Assembly (NCBI GenBank): GCA_963740395.1
Contig: CAVUEP010000001.1
Coordinates: 15,328 to 79,327 of the forward strand
Reading direction: 5' to 3'
DNA from: CADEEN01 sp963740395
GTDB lineage: Bacteria; Pseudomonadota; Gammaproteobacteria; Burkholderiales; Burkholderiaceae_C
DNA: 64,000 nucleotides
Shown here: positions 37,066 to 45,958 of the stretch, piece by piece
Layout: each line of letters opens with the position of its first letter
How positions within the stretch are numbered: position 1 is the first letter of the stretch
Position numbers and translations under genes: made by a program
The notes under the pieces: generated by a model
Database searches by the model: none
Seen by the model: the letters and a program-made list of their open reading frames with translations, nothing else
Told to the model about the DNA's origin: nothing

Positions 37066-38793
37066 ATGATTCACTACCACGTCGAGCTGCACGACCTGCA
37101 TGCTCACCAGTACCGCGTCACGCTCACCGTGCCGGCGCCCGCCGCCCAGCAACGCGTCAGCCTGCCGGTGTGGATTCCTGGCAGCTATCTGGTGCGCGAG
37201 TTCGGTCGCCACCTCTCCGGACTCGAAGCGCGGCAGGGCCGCAGCGCCGTGACGCTGCAGCAGCTCGACAAGACCACCTGGCAGGCCGACTGCACGGGGC
37301 GCGCCGCGCTCAAGTTGAGCTACCTCGTCTACGCGTTCGACACCTCGGTGCGAACGGCGTTTCTGGACGCTGGGCGCGGCTTCTTCAACGGCACCAGCCT
37401 GTGCCTGCGCGTGGAAGGTCGCGAGGGCGACCCGCATGGCCTGCGCCTGGGCGGCCTGCCGCGCGGCTGGTCGGTGGCGACGGCGATGCGGGATTCTGGC
37501 AAGCGGGAGTTTGTTGCCGGCGACTATGACGAGCTGGTCGACCACCCCTTCGAACTCGGCCGCTTCTGGCGCGGCAGCTTCGAGGTGGCCGGCGTGGCAC
37601 ACGACTTCGTGGTGGCCGGCGCCTGGCCCGGGATGGACGGCGAGCGACTGCTGGCCGACACGCGCCGCATTTGCCAGACGCAGATCCACTTCTGGCACGG
37701 CAAGCGCAAGCCCAAACCGCCGTTCGATCGCTACCTCTTCCTGCTGCATGCTGTGGAGGAGGGCCACGGCGGCCTCGAGCACCGCGCCAGCACGGCGCTG
37801 ATCGCAGCGCGGCGCCAACTGCCGCGCACAGGCCAGGGTGGCGCGAGCGAGGGCTACCAGTCGCTGCTCGGCCTGATCTCGCACGAGTACTTCCATGCCT
37901 GGAACGTCAAACGCCTGCGTCCGCGCGAGCTGGCGCAGATCGACTACACGCGCGAGAACTACACGCCGCTGCTGTGGTTCTTCGAGGGCTTCACCGCCTA
38001 CTACGATGACCTGCTGCTGCTGCGCGCGGGACTGATCGATGCGCCGACCTATCTGAATCTGGTCGCGAAGACGGTCAATGGCGTGGCCGCGACGCCGGGG
38101 CGCCAGGTGCAGAGCGTTGCGCAGTCGAGCTACGACGCCTGGGTCAAGTACTACCGCAGCGACGAGAACACGCCCAATGCCACCGTCAGCTACTACACCA
38201 AGGGCTCGCTGGTCGCCCTGGCGCTGGACCTGACGCTGCGCAAGGAGCGGCGCGGCACGCTCGACGACGTGATGCAGGCGCTGTGGCGCACACATCGCGA
38301 CGGCTCCATCGATGAGCAGGACATCGCGGCGGCGTTGCGCGAAGTCGGCGGGCGAGGCTATGCCAAGGAACTCGCGGCCTGGGTCCATGGCACCGACGAG
38401 TTGCCGCTGTCGACCCTGTTCGATGCCGCCGGCCTCGCGCTGCGTCAATCTCCGACGACCCTGAGCGCCGCCCTGGGCCTGCGCCTATCCGAAGGGGCGC
38501 TCAGCGGGGTGCAGGTCAAGACCGTGCTCGCGGGCAGTGCGGCGGCCGAGGCCGGTGTGTCGGCGGGCGACGAGTTGCTGGCGGTTGACGGCTGGCGCGT
38601 GCGCCGACTCGACGATGCCCAGCAGTGGTTGACCCCCGGTGAGCCCTTCGAGCTGCTGCTGGCGCGCGATCAGCGGGTGCTCACGCGCGTCGTGCGCCCG
38701 CCGCGCGTGGTGTCGCAGATCTCGAATCTGTCATTGGCTGCCAAGCCATTGCCCGCGGCGGCTTCGTTGCGCCGCGGCTGGCTCGGAGCCTAG
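37066..38793 (+). CDS. M61 family metallopeptidase with PDZ domain
   Basis: The 575-aa protein resembles glycyl aminopeptidase-type M61 peptidases. An N-terminal beta domain (YHVELHDLHAHQYRVTLTVP, PVWIPGSYLVREFGRHL) leads to the zinc site HEYFHAWNVKRLRP (His at ~273) and WFFEGFTAYYDDLLLL carrying the third ligand Glu. A C-terminal PDZ domain follows (GVQVKTVLAGSAAAEAGVSAGDELLAVDGW). ATG at 37066 was chosen since the protein fold starts there; no obvious signal peptide is visible. It precedes the DUF3108 gene by 19 bp, suggesting an operon. Confidence 0.92.
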   Translation: MIHYHVELHDLHAHQYRVTLTVPAPAAQQRVSLPVWIPGSYLVREFGRHLSGLEARQGRSAVTLQQLDKTTWQADCTGRAALKLSYLVYAFDTSVRTAFLDAGRGFFNGTSLCLRVEGREGDPHGLRLGGLPRGWSVATAMRDSGKREFVAGDYDELVDHPFELGRFWRGSFEVAGVAHDFVVAGAWPGMDGERLLADTRRICQTQIHFWHGKRKPKPPFDRYLFLLHAVEEGHGGLEHRASTALIAARRQLPRTGQGGASEGYQSLLGLISHEYFHAWNVKRLRPRELAQIDYTRENYTPLLWFFEGFTAYYDDLLLLRAGLIDAPTYLNLVAKTVNGVAATPGRQVQSVAQSSYDAWVKYYRSDENTPNATVSYYTKGSLVALALDLTLRKERRGTLDDVMQALWRTHRDGSIDEQDIAAALREVGGRGYAKELAAWVHGTDELPLSTLFDAAGLALRQSPTTLSAALGLRLSEGALSGVQVKTVLAGSAAAEAGVSAGDELLAVDGWRVRRLDDAQQWLTPGEPFELLLARDQRVLTRVVRPPRVVSQISNLSLAAKPLPAAASLRRGWLGA

Positions 38794-38812
38794 CCGTGCG
38801 GAACGGGCGCCG

Positions 38813-39958
38813 ATGGGTGTGAACGCACAGGGCGAGGCGCCACGAGCGATTCGCTCGCGCACCGCGCGGCGGGTCGGCTGGTGGAGCGTGCTCGCGGCGG
38901 TGCTGCTGGGCCATGCCGTGGCCACACTGTGGCTGCAGGCCAGTCTGGTCGGCTGGGGTGATGCGAACAAGCCGACGCTGCAGCGCATCGAAGTCGCTTT
39001 CGTCCAACCGCTCGCGCCGGCGGCACCGCCGGCCGCACCGCCGCCGGCCGCGCGCGCCGTCAAGAAGCCCAGCGCGCTGCAGCCAGTCCCACCGGCGGCG
39101 TCGGCACCGACCGTCGAGGCGGCAGCGTCCGCGCCCCTCTCCGAGCCTGAACCCGAGCCAGCGCCGGTACTGGCCCAAGCAGAACCCGACATGGCACCGT
39201 CCGCTGCGGCCTCTGCGCCAACGGCGGCAGCGTCGTCTCCCGACACGACCGCCACCTCCTTTGAGTGGCCGCCATCGACGCGATTGAGCTATGTCTTGAC
39301 GGGCAACTACCGCGGCGAGGTGCACGGCAATGCGCGCGTGCAATGGGTGCGACAGGGCGATCGCTACCAGGTCCACCTGGATGTTGCGATAGGCCCCAGC
39401 TTCGCGCCATTCATTTCGCGCCGCATGACCAGCGATGGCGAACTTGGCGAACAGGGGTTGACGCCGCAGCGCTACGACGAAATGACCAAGGTGGCCTTTC
39501 AGCGGCCACGCCAGGCGACGATTCTCTTCAACGCCGACCATGTCACGCTGGCCAATGGCAGCCACCATCCCGCGCTACCTGCCGTGCAGGATGCCGCCAG
39601 CCAGTTCGTGCAGATGACCTGGCTCTTCACGACCCAACCGGCCCTGCTGCGCACGGGCAATTCGGTGACGATCGCGCTGGCATTGCCCAAGCGCGCCGGC
39701 CTTTGGGTCTATGACGTGCTGGGTCAGGAGCGGCTGAGCACGCCGGTGGGCGACCTGGACACGTTCCATTTGAAGCCGCGGCTGGGGGTGCGGCGACCCG
39801 GCAACGAGCTCAGTGCCGAGATCTGGTTCGCGCCGACGTTGCAATACCTGCCCGTGCGCATTCGCATCCAGCAGGAAGCAGATACCTATGTCGACCTGAT
39901 GCTCGATGCGGCGCCGTTGCAGGCCGCTGCGCAGGAGGCTGCCTCGGCGCCGCGCTGA
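38813..39958 (+). CDS. DUF3108 domain-containing envelope protein
   Basis: This 381-aa protein has a cytoplasmic basic N-terminus, one membrane helix (WWSVLAAVLLGHAVATLWL, ~24-46) and a long Pro/Ala/Ser-rich linker (~65-150) reminiscent of TonB-like spanning regions. The C-terminal soluble DUF3108 domain contains YVLTGNYRGEVHGNARVQW, MTSDGELGEQGLTPQRYDEM and a terminal beta-sheet. DUF3108 has no established function but is common near envelope genes. The domain likely faces the periplasm. ATG at 38813 is the first in-frame methionine after the M61 stop. Confidence 0.86.
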   Translation: MGVNAQGEAPRAIRSRTARRVGWWSVLAAVLLGHAVATLWLQASLVGWGDANKPTLQRIEVAFVQPLAPAAPPAAPPPAARAVKKPSALQPVPPAASAPTVEAAASAPLSEPEPEPAPVLAQAEPDMAPSAAASAPTAAASSPDTTATSFEWPPSTRLSYVLTGNYRGEVHGNARVQWVRQGDRYQVHLDVAIGPSFAPFISRRMTSDGELGEQGLTPQRYDEMTKVAFQRPRQATILFNADHVTLANGSHHPALPAVQDAASQFVQMTWLFTTQPALLRTGNSVTIALALPKRAGLWVYDVLGQERLSTPVGDLDTFHLKPRLGVRRPGNELSAEIWFAPTLQYLPVRIRIQQEADTYVDLMLDAAPLQAAAQEAASAPR

Positions 39959-39997
39959 CGAGGGCGGCCCCCGACGGACAGGGGCACAGGGGCGGAG

Positions 39998-40504
39998 TCA
40001 GGACTCCGGCGTGGTGATGAAGCGTGCAGCAAAGGCCTCGGCGGCTGCGCTGCCGCGCATGTTGCGCAACAGCTTGGCCGCCTGCACCAGCAGGGGTTGC
40101 ATCTCGGGCATGCTCTTGGCGCGTTCGATCTTGATGGCCACGATTTCAGCCGCCGGCCCGAGCTGGTCATTGAGCGCGCGCACGGCATCGCGTCGCAGCG
40201 ACTCGAAGGCCGCGCTGTCGCTCGCCGCAGGGCGAGGTGCCGCCGTCGCGGGCGGCGCCGCCTTGCGCTCGGGCGGGCGCTCGGCGGGTCGGTCTGCCAG
40301 GGTCGTCAGCACCTCGATGAAGCCATCGGCCAGCAGGCTGGCCAAGGTGCCGGCGGGATCTGCGAGGATCAATTGCGCGAGCTCCACGTCGGTCTTGCGG
40401 CCGTCGACCAGGATCAGCGCGCTGCGCTGGCGCGGCCCAAGGCGCAGCGCGCGCGTGGCAATTTCGTTGACGCCCTTTTCGGTCTTGCGGTAGACGGTGC
40501 TCAT
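39998..40504 (-). CDS. Conserved hypothetical protein
   Basis: This 168-aa protein begins MSTVYRKTEKGVNEIATRAL followed by ILVDGRKTDVELAQLILAD, a pattern I recognise only as an uncharacterised family common in Burkholderiales. The middle (~75-95) is Pro/Ala/Arg-rich and probably disordered; the C-terminal half (LRRDAVRALNDQLGPAAEIV) looks helical. No signal peptide or membrane helix. It is convergent with the DUF3108 gene and divergent from the enoyl-CoA hydratase gene. The DGRKTDVELAQL segment resembles DNA-binding winged-helix edges, but that is speculation. Confidence 0.75.
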   Translation of the reverse strand: MSTVYRKTEKGVNEIATRALRLGPRQRSALILVDGRKTDVELAQLILADPAGTLASLLADGFIEVLTTLADRPAERPPERKAAPPATAAPRPAASDSAAFESLRRDAVRALNDQLGPAAEIVAIKIERAKSMPEMQPLLVQAAKLLRNMRGSAAAEAFAARFITTPES

Positions 40505-40631
40505 TTCGCGCGCAGGATAGCGCCAGCCGGCGCAAACTCCATTGGGGCCAGTACCGTGGGCAACGTCAAGTCGTGCGCTTGCGCACGTATAGTGAATGCT
40601 TTGCCACTGCCTGCGACTGGGAAATCGAGCC

Positions 40632-41426
40632 ATGGACTACGAATGCATCCTCGCCGAGCGCCGCGACAACGAGCCCGGCACATTGGCGACCGGCCTGATC
40701 ACGCTGAATCGACCCGCCATGCGCAATGCGCTCAACGATCGCCTGATGGACGAACTGGGCCATGCGCTGCACAGCTTCGACGCCGATACTGGCGTCGGCT
40801 GCATCGTGCTCACCGGCAACGACAAGGCCTTTGCCGCGGGCGCCGACATCAGCGTGATGGCCAACTACAGCTACATGGACGCCTACCTGGGCAACTACAT
40901 CACGCGCAACTGGGAGTCGTTGAAGGCGGTGCGCAAGCCCGTCATCGCCGCCGTGGCCGGCTTCGCCCTGGGCGGGGGGTGCGAACTGGCGCTGGCCTGC
41001 GACTTCATCATCGCTGCCGATACGGCCAAGTTCGGTCAACCCGAAATCAGGCTGGGCATCATTCCTGGCGCCGGTGGGACCCAACGCCTGCCGCGCGCGG
41101 TGGGCAAGGCCAAGGCGATGGACATGGTGCTGACGGCGCGCACGATGGACGCGGCCGAGGCCGAGCGCGCCGGCCTGGTCAGCCGCGTCGTCGCGGCCGA
41201 CAAGCTGCTCGACGAAGCCTTCGCTGCGGCGGCCGCCATCTGCAGCTACGGGCTGCCCAGCGTGATGATGGCCAAGCAATGCGTGAACGCGGCATTCGAG
41301 TCCGGCCTGGCCGAGGGCGTGACCTACGAGCGCGGCATCTTCCATTCGCTGTTCGCCACCGAGGACCAGAAGGAAGGCATGGCAGCATTCATCGGCAAGC
41401 GCAAGCCGGTGTTCAAGCACCGCTGA
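40632..41426 (+). CDS. Enoyl-CoA hydratase/isomerase family protein
   Basis: This 264-aa crotonase-family enzyme hydrates trans-2-enoyl-CoA in beta-oxidation-like pathways. It shows LITLNRPAMRNALNDRL, the oxyanion-hole loops FAAGADISVM and FALGGGCELALACDF, and PEIRLGIIPGAGGTQRLPR with the two conserved catalytic Glu positions. These are typical of true hydratases. The start ATG 40632 follows the divergent hypothetical gene by 127 bp. It may work with the acyl-CoA dehydrogenases at 31-34 kb. Confidence 0.93.
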   Translation: MDYECILAERRDNEPGTLATGLITLNRPAMRNALNDRLMDELGHALHSFDADTGVGCIVLTGNDKAFAAGADISVMANYSYMDAYLGNYITRNWESLKAVRKPVIAAVAGFALGGGCELALACDFIIAADTAKFGQPEIRLGIIPGAGGTQRLPRAVGKAKAMDMVLTARTMDAAEAERAGLVSRVVAADKLLDEAFAAAAAICSYGLPSVMMAKQCVNAAFESGLAEGVTYERGIFHSLFATEDQKEGMAAFIGKRKPVFKHR

Positions 41427-41456
41427 CGAGCCGGCTGTGCCAGGAAGGCGGTCGGC

Positions 41457-41951
41457 ATGAGCCCCGAGTCGAAGCCACTGGACGGCGGTTGCGCCTGCCG
41501 CTTCGTGCGCTACCGCCTGACGAGCGCGCCGCTGTTCGTGCACTGCTGCCACTGCCGCTGGTGCCAGCGCGAGTCGGGCTCGGCGTTCGCGCTCAACGCC
41601 TTGATCGAGGCCGACCGCGTGCAGTTGCTGGCCGGCGAGATCGACGTCGTCGACACCCCAAGCCAAAGCGGCAAGGGGCAGAAGTTCTCGCGCTGCCCAA
41701 GGTGCCGGGTCGCGTTGTGGAGCAACTACGCGGGCGCCGGCGCTGCGCTGCGCTTCATTCGCGTGGGCACGCTCGACGAGCCCGACCGCTGCCCGCCCGA
41801 CATTCATATCTACACGGCGTCCAAGCAGCCCTGGGTCGTGTTGCCGCCGAACGTGCCGGCGGTGCCTGAGTACTACCGGGCCAGTGAACATTGGCCGCCA
41901 TCGAGCCTGGCACGGCGCGCGGCCCTGGCTTCGCGCCCGAACGTGACCTGA
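41457..41951 (+). CDS. GFA family zinc protein
   Basis: This 164-aa protein has the GFA fold related to glutathione-dependent formaldehyde-activating enzyme. Cysteine pairs include CACRFVRYRL, VHCCHCRWCQRESGSAFAL and SRCPRCRVALWSN, all expected zinc ligands. The end (WVVLPPNVPAVPEYY) is also family-like. Most bacterial GFA proteins have no proven substrate. AGGAAGG at 41441-41447 is a good RBS for ATG 41457, 30 bp after the enoyl-CoA hydratase stop, consistent with an operon. Confidence 0.9.
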   Translation: MSPESKPLDGGCACRFVRYRLTSAPLFVHCCHCRWCQRESGSAFALNALIEADRVQLLAGEIDVVDTPSQSGKGQKFSRCPRCRVALWSNYAGAGAALRFIRVGTLDEPDRCPPDIHIYTASKQPWVVLPPNVPAVPEYYRASEHWPPSSLARRAALASRPNVT

Positions 41952-41989
41952 ATCGGGTTTCCAGTTTTCTAGCGTGAATCGAGGTGTCC

Positions 41990-42757
41990 ATGAATCCATC
42001 GCTGTTTGATCTGACCGGCCGTGTCGCGCTCGTGACTGGATCCTCGCGCGGCCTGGGCCGGGCGATGGCGGAGGGGCTCGCGGCCGCCGGTGCGCACATC
42101 GTCGTCAACGGCACCGACGCATCGCGTGTCGACACGGCCGTGCGCGAGCTGCAGCAGGCCGGGCACCAGGCGCAGGGGGCCGTTTTCGATGTCACGAACG
42201 AGGCCGCCGTCCTGCAGGCCTTCGAGGGCTTCGATCAGCGAAGTCTTGCCGTCGACATCCTCGTCAACAACGCGGGCATCCAGTTGCGCAAGCCGATGCT
42301 CGAACTGAGCACGGCCGAGTGGCACCGCGTGCTCGACACCAACCTCACGGCCGCCTTCGTGGTTGGTCGCGAGGCCGGGCGCCGGATGGTGGCGCGCGGG
42401 CGCGGGAAGATCATCAACATCGGCTCCCTGACCAGCAAGCTCGCGCGCGCCACCGTGGCCCCATACACGGTGGCCAAGGGCGGCATCAAGATGCTCACGC
42501 AAGCCATGGCCGCCGAGTGGGCGGTGCATGGCGTCCAGGCCAACGCCATCGGACCCGGTTACATGCTGACCGACATGAACCAGGCCCTGATCGACAACCC
42601 GCAGTTCGATGCCTGGGTCAAGGGGCGCACGCCGGCCCAGCGCTGGGGCCGGCCCGACGAACTGGTCGGCGTGACCGTGTTCCTGGCTTCGCAGGCGTCG
42701 GACTACGTCAACGGCCAGATCATCTACGTTGACGGCGGCATGACCGCGGTGCTGTAG
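41990..42757 (+). CDS. SDR family oxidoreductase, gluconate 5-dehydrogenase-like
   Basis: This 255-aa short-chain dehydrogenase has the Rossmann motif TGSSRGLGRAMAEGLA, NNAG (ILVNNAGIQL) and the active-site Ser and YxxxK as GSLTSKLARATVAPYTVAKGG. The N-terminus NPSLFDLTGRVALVTGSS resembles gluconate 5-dehydrogenase / IdnO. A GTG at 41984 is also in frame; I prefer ATG 41990. It lies downstream of the GFA gene with a 38-bp gap. Substrate class (sugar acid) is inferred from overall resemblance only. Confidence 0.88.
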   Translation: MNPSLFDLTGRVALVTGSSRGLGRAMAEGLAAAGAHIVVNGTDASRVDTAVRELQQAGHQAQGAVFDVTNEAAVLQAFEGFDQRSLAVDILVNNAGIQLRKPMLELSTAEWHRVLDTNLTAAFVVGREAGRRMVARGRGKIINIGSLTSKLARATVAPYTVAKGGIKMLTQAMAAEWAVHGVQANAIGPGYMLTDMNQALIDNPQFDAWVKGRTPAQRWGRPDELVGVTVFLASQASDYVNGQIIYVDGGMTAVL

Positions 42758-42782
42758 GCGCCACCGCGCAGCAGGCCGGCCC

Positions 42783-43817
42783 TCAGGGTTTCTTCAGCAG
42801 CACCTTCTTGACCCAGCCGTCGCCCTGCGGCGACGTGACTTTCGCGAAGCCGTTGCGCTCTTCGCCGAGGTAGAGGACTTCGTCGGTCTTGCCCAACGAC
42901 ATCAGCACGCCGGCGCTGTCGGCCGGGCCGCGCAACACCTTGACGCCGGCAATCTTGGCCACCATCACGTCGCCCTCGGCTGCCGCGCCGGCCTGCACGC
43001 TGCCGGCCTGGTTGGCCGTCGAGGCCGGGCCGGCCTTGGCCTGGATCAGGCTGGCGTTGTTGCGGATCGCGCGCACGATGTTGTTCCAGTTGTCGAGGAA
43101 CGACGCGGTGATGACCTTGCCTTCATTGGTATTGGTGTACCCGCCCAGCGCGGCACCGCCGCCGCCGCCGAACAGGGCACCGCCAAGATTGAAGTCGGTC
43201 TGCTTGGCGCTGCCCTCGGCAGCCGCGACCTGAATACCCGAGCGCGTATCGGCCAGCAACATGCTGGTCTGCGCCTCCTTGAACTTCAAGCCACCGGCCA
43301 CTGCGCCGACCACGGCACCGGCTCCACCGAGGCGGCCGAACAGGCCGCCAAGGGCACCACCGACCCCGCCGGCGTTGCCTTCGCTGAACACCACATTGGG
43401 CGTCACGATGAAGTCCGCGGCGACCATCTGACCCTTGCCGATGTTCTGGTCGGACTGCATCTGGCCGCCCGCGGCCAGGGCGCGTTCCTGCATCATGTTC
43501 TGCATCGCGACGCCGCGTTCGACGACCTGGAAGCAGTTGGATTGCTGCACGATCATGCGGATCAGGCCGGTGGGCGATTGCAGGCCGTAGCGACCCAGGC
43601 TGGCGATGACCTGGCTCTGCGCTTCGACCACCGCCAGCGTGCCCTTAGGGGCGTCGCACTTCTCGAGTTGCGCGCTGGCGTTCTGGGCGCCTTGCGGGCC
43701 GGCGCTGCCCTGGGCCGCGGAGCCTCCTTCGCCCAGGGTCTGGCCCCTTGCCCCAGGGGCCACAACGGCCGCCGCCACGGCCAGAAGTGTCATGACGGTT
43801 CGAGTTTGCATGGACAT
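42783..43817 (-). CDS. CsgG-like curli/peptidoglycan-type lipoprotein-family protein with SH3-like tail
   Basis: This 344-aa exported protein has a signal peptide (MTLLAVAAAVVAPGARGQ) and a CsgG-like domain (LAVVEAQSQVIASLGRYGLQSPTG, FQVVERGVAMQNMMQERALAA, FIVTPNVVFSEGNAGG) interrupted by a Gly-rich segment (VGGALGGLFGRLGGAGAVVG). It ends in an SH3-like domain (VLMSLGKTDEVLYLGEERNG, VKKVLLKKP). Signal peptidase I is expected since no lipobox Cys is obvious. A purine-rich AGGGAG just upstream supports ATG at 43815-43817. Function unknown; a secretion or envelope-stress role is plausible. Confidence 0.8.
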   Translation of the reverse strand: MSMQTRTVMTLLAVAAAVVAPGARGQTLGEGGSAAQGSAGPQGAQNASAQLEKCDAPKGTLAVVEAQSQVIASLGRYGLQSPTGLIRMIVQQSNCFQVVERGVAMQNMMQERALAAGGQMQSDQNIGKGQMVAADFIVTPNVVFSEGNAGGVGGALGGLFGRLGGAGAVVGAVAGGLKFKEAQTSMLLADTRSGIQVAAAEGSAKQTDFNLGGALFGGGGGAALGGYTNTNEGKVITASFLDNWNNIVRAIRNNASLIQAKAGPASTANQAGSVQAGAAAEGDVMVAKIAGVKVLRGPADSAGVLMSLGKTDEVLYLGEERNGFAKVTSPQGDGWVKKVLLKKP

Positions 43818-43936
43818 GCGAACTCCCTCTATGACGTGGCGCGCCGTCACGGCGCCGGACACACATTCTGGGCGCGAATCAGCGGTTTGTCATGCCTTTG
43901 AATCTTGGGGGGTCCAGGGCCCCTGGGGCCGGCAAT

Positions 43937-44974
43937 TCAGGTGCCGTGCTTGTCGGCCTCCGACGTGAAGCTGTCGGCGTAGAAGGCCTCCTCGGGCAGG
44001 CCACAGCGGGCTTTGAAGTCGCGTCGCGCCGACTCGACCATCACCGGCGCGCCGCAGGCGTACACGACATGGCCCGAGAGGTCAGGCAGGTCCGACATGA
44101 CGGCCTGATGCACCAGGCCCGTTCGGCCCTGCCAGCCGTCGGCGGGCAGCGGCTCGGAGAGGACGGGCACGTAGCGCAGATTGGGCATCGCCGCTGCTGC
44201 CTCGAGCGCCCAGTCGTGCAGGTACAGGTCGGCCCGGGTGCGGCAGCCCCAGTAGAGAACGGCCGTTCGCTCACTGCCCGTGGTTTGCATGTGCTCGATG
44301 AGGGCCTTGATCGGCGCAAATCCGGTGCCCGAGGCCAGCAGCACGATCGGTGCCTGACTGTCCTCGCGCAGAAAGAAGCTGCCGAATGGGCCCTCGACAC
44401 GCAGGATGTCGCGCTCCTTCATCGCTGCAAACACATGGTCGGTGAACTTGCCGCCGGGCATGTGCCGCAGGTGCAGTTCGACCACGGGCGGCTCGCCCAG
44501 GCGTTCAGGTGCGTTCGCCATCGAGTAGCTGCGGCGCGCACCATCCCGCAAGATGAATTCGAGGTACTGGCCGGCGCGGTACTTGTAGGCCACCGTGGCC
44601 GGCAACTGCAGACGCATCAGCACGACGTCGGGGGCTGGGCGCGACAACGTCGCCACGCGTGCGGGCATCTTCAATTGCGGGTACTCGCCGGCGCCGGCCA
44701 CCGTGCGCGCCTGGATCACGCAATCGGTCTGGGGCGTGGCGCAGCAGGTCAGGATCCAGCCATCGGCTTCTTCCTGTGGTGGCAGCGCCTTGGCCTGGTG
44801 CGCGCCATGGATCACGCGACCCTCGAGCAGCCGGCTCTTGCACGAGCCGCAGGCGCCGTCGCGGCAGCCGTAGGGCAGGCCGACACCGGCGCGGATCGCC
44901 GCCGGCAGGATCGCTTCGTCGCGCACCACCTCGAATTCGAGGCCGGCGGGTTGAACCAGGATTTTGAAGGGCAT
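43937..44974 (-). CDS. Ferredoxin-NAD(P)H reductase fusion, CDP-6-deoxy-delta-3,4-glucoseen reductase-like
   Basis: The 345-aa protein fuses an N-terminal plant-type [2Fe-2S] ferredoxin (CRDGACGSCKSRLLEG plus a distal Cys in ILTCCATP) to an FAD-binding domain (RSYSMANAPE) and an NAD-binding domain (IVLLASGTGFAPIKALIEHM, YWGCRTRADLYLHDW, VYACGAPVMVESARRDF). This is the layout of AscD/RfbI-type reductases and of phenol/methane oxygenase reductases. No oxygenase or sugar gene is adjacent, so the electron acceptor is unknown. Widely present in Burkholderiales as a housekeeping-like gene. Confidence 0.9.
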   Translation of the reverse strand: MPFKILVQPAGLEFEVVRDEAILPAAIRAGVGLPYGCRDGACGSCKSRLLEGRVIHGAHQAKALPPQEEADGWILTCCATPQTDCVIQARTVAGAGEYPQLKMPARVATLSRPAPDVVLMRLQLPATVAYKYRAGQYLEFILRDGARRSYSMANAPERLGEPPVVELHLRHMPGGKFTDHVFAAMKERDILRVEGPFGSFFLREDSQAPIVLLASGTGFAPIKALIEHMQTTGSERTAVLYWGCRTRADLYLHDWALEAAAAMPNLRYVPVLSEPLPADGWQGRTGLVHQAVMSDLPDLSGHVVYACGAPVMVESARRDFKARCGLPEEAFYADSFTSEADKHGT

Positions 44975-45055
44975 CGCTCGGATCTCTCGGGCTTCTACAC
45001 TGGGTGGAATTGTGCCCGGTGGCTTGCTGCCGAACCCCGCCGCCTCGATGCCACC

Positions 45056-45958
45056 ATGCTGCCCCCGTCACGCGCCCGCCGTCCTGCCCTGCTGATCGTC
45101 GGTTGCGGCGACATCGGGCTGCGTGTGCTGGGTCTGCTGCGGGGCCGCGTCCGCCTGCTGGCGTTGACGCCCACGCCTGCACGGGTGTCGATCCTTCGCA
45201 CAGCCGGCGCGATCCCGCTGATGGGCGACCTGGATGACGTCGCGTCGCTGGGCCGGCTGGCGGCCCTGGCCGACATGGTGTTGTACCTGGCGCCGCCGCC
45301 CTCGAAGGGCGTGGCCGACCCGCGCAGCCGGCGACTGCTGCAGGCCCTGGCGCGCAGTGCTCGCGTTCGATGCATCGTCTACGCCAGCACCAGCGGCGTG
45401 TACGGTGATGCGGGGGGCGCGCGCATCGACGAGACCCGGTCGGTTGCGCCGCAGACGGACCGAGCCCGGCGGCGCGTCGACGCCGAGATGCGCATGCGTC
45501 ACCACGGCAGGGCCTTGGCGCGACGCGTCAGTGTGCTGCGCATACCGGGCATCTATGCCCTGGATCGCGATGGCGGCGATCCGCGCGAACGCGTGCGGCG
45601 CGGCACGCCGCTGCTGCAAGCCGCTGACGACGTCTACACCAACCACATCCATGCTGACGACCTGGCGCGCGCCTGCGTGCTGGCGCTGATGCGCGGGGCG
45701 CCGCAGCGGATCTACCATGTCAGTGACGACGGCGAGTCGAGAATGGGCGAGCACTTCGACGCAGTGGCCGACGCCTTTTCCTTGCCGCGCGCGCCACGCC
45801 TGTCACGCCAAGAAGCCGAGCGCGCGCTCTCGCCGATGCAAATGAGCTTCCTCTCGGAGTCGCGCCGGCTCGTCAACCGACGCCTGCATCAGGAATTGCG
45901 CCTGCGCCTGCGCTATCCGACGCCTGCGACAGCCTGGGCCGCTGACTCAGATGCCTGA
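45056..45958 (+). CDS. NAD-dependent epimerase/dehydratase-like protein
   Basis: This 300-aa protein has a YeeZ/SDR-type Rossmann fold: LLIVGCGDIGLRVLGLLRG at the N-terminus, RCIVYASTSGVYGDAGGARI with the family Tyr, and YTNHIHADDLARACVLAL toward the C-terminus. It looks like an atypical SDR with no known substrate (E. coli YeeZ is an uncharacterised relative). ATG at 45056 follows no clear RBS. It is divergent from the ferredoxin reductase and its 3' end overlaps the S1C protease gene by 12 bp. Confidence 0.85.
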   Translation: MLPPSRARRPALLIVGCGDIGLRVLGLLRGRVRLLALTPTPARVSILRTAGAIPLMGDLDDVASLGRLAALADMVLYLAPPPSKGVADPRSRRLLQALARSARVRCIVYASTSGVYGDAGGARIDETRSVAPQTDRARRRVDAEMRMRHHGRALARRVSVLRIPGIYALDRDGGDPRERVRRGTPLLQAADDVYTNHIHADDLARACVLALMRGAPQRIYHVSDDGESRMGEHFDAVADAFSLPRAPRLSRQEAERALSPMQMSFLSESRRLVNRRLHQELRLRLRYPTPATAWAADSDA

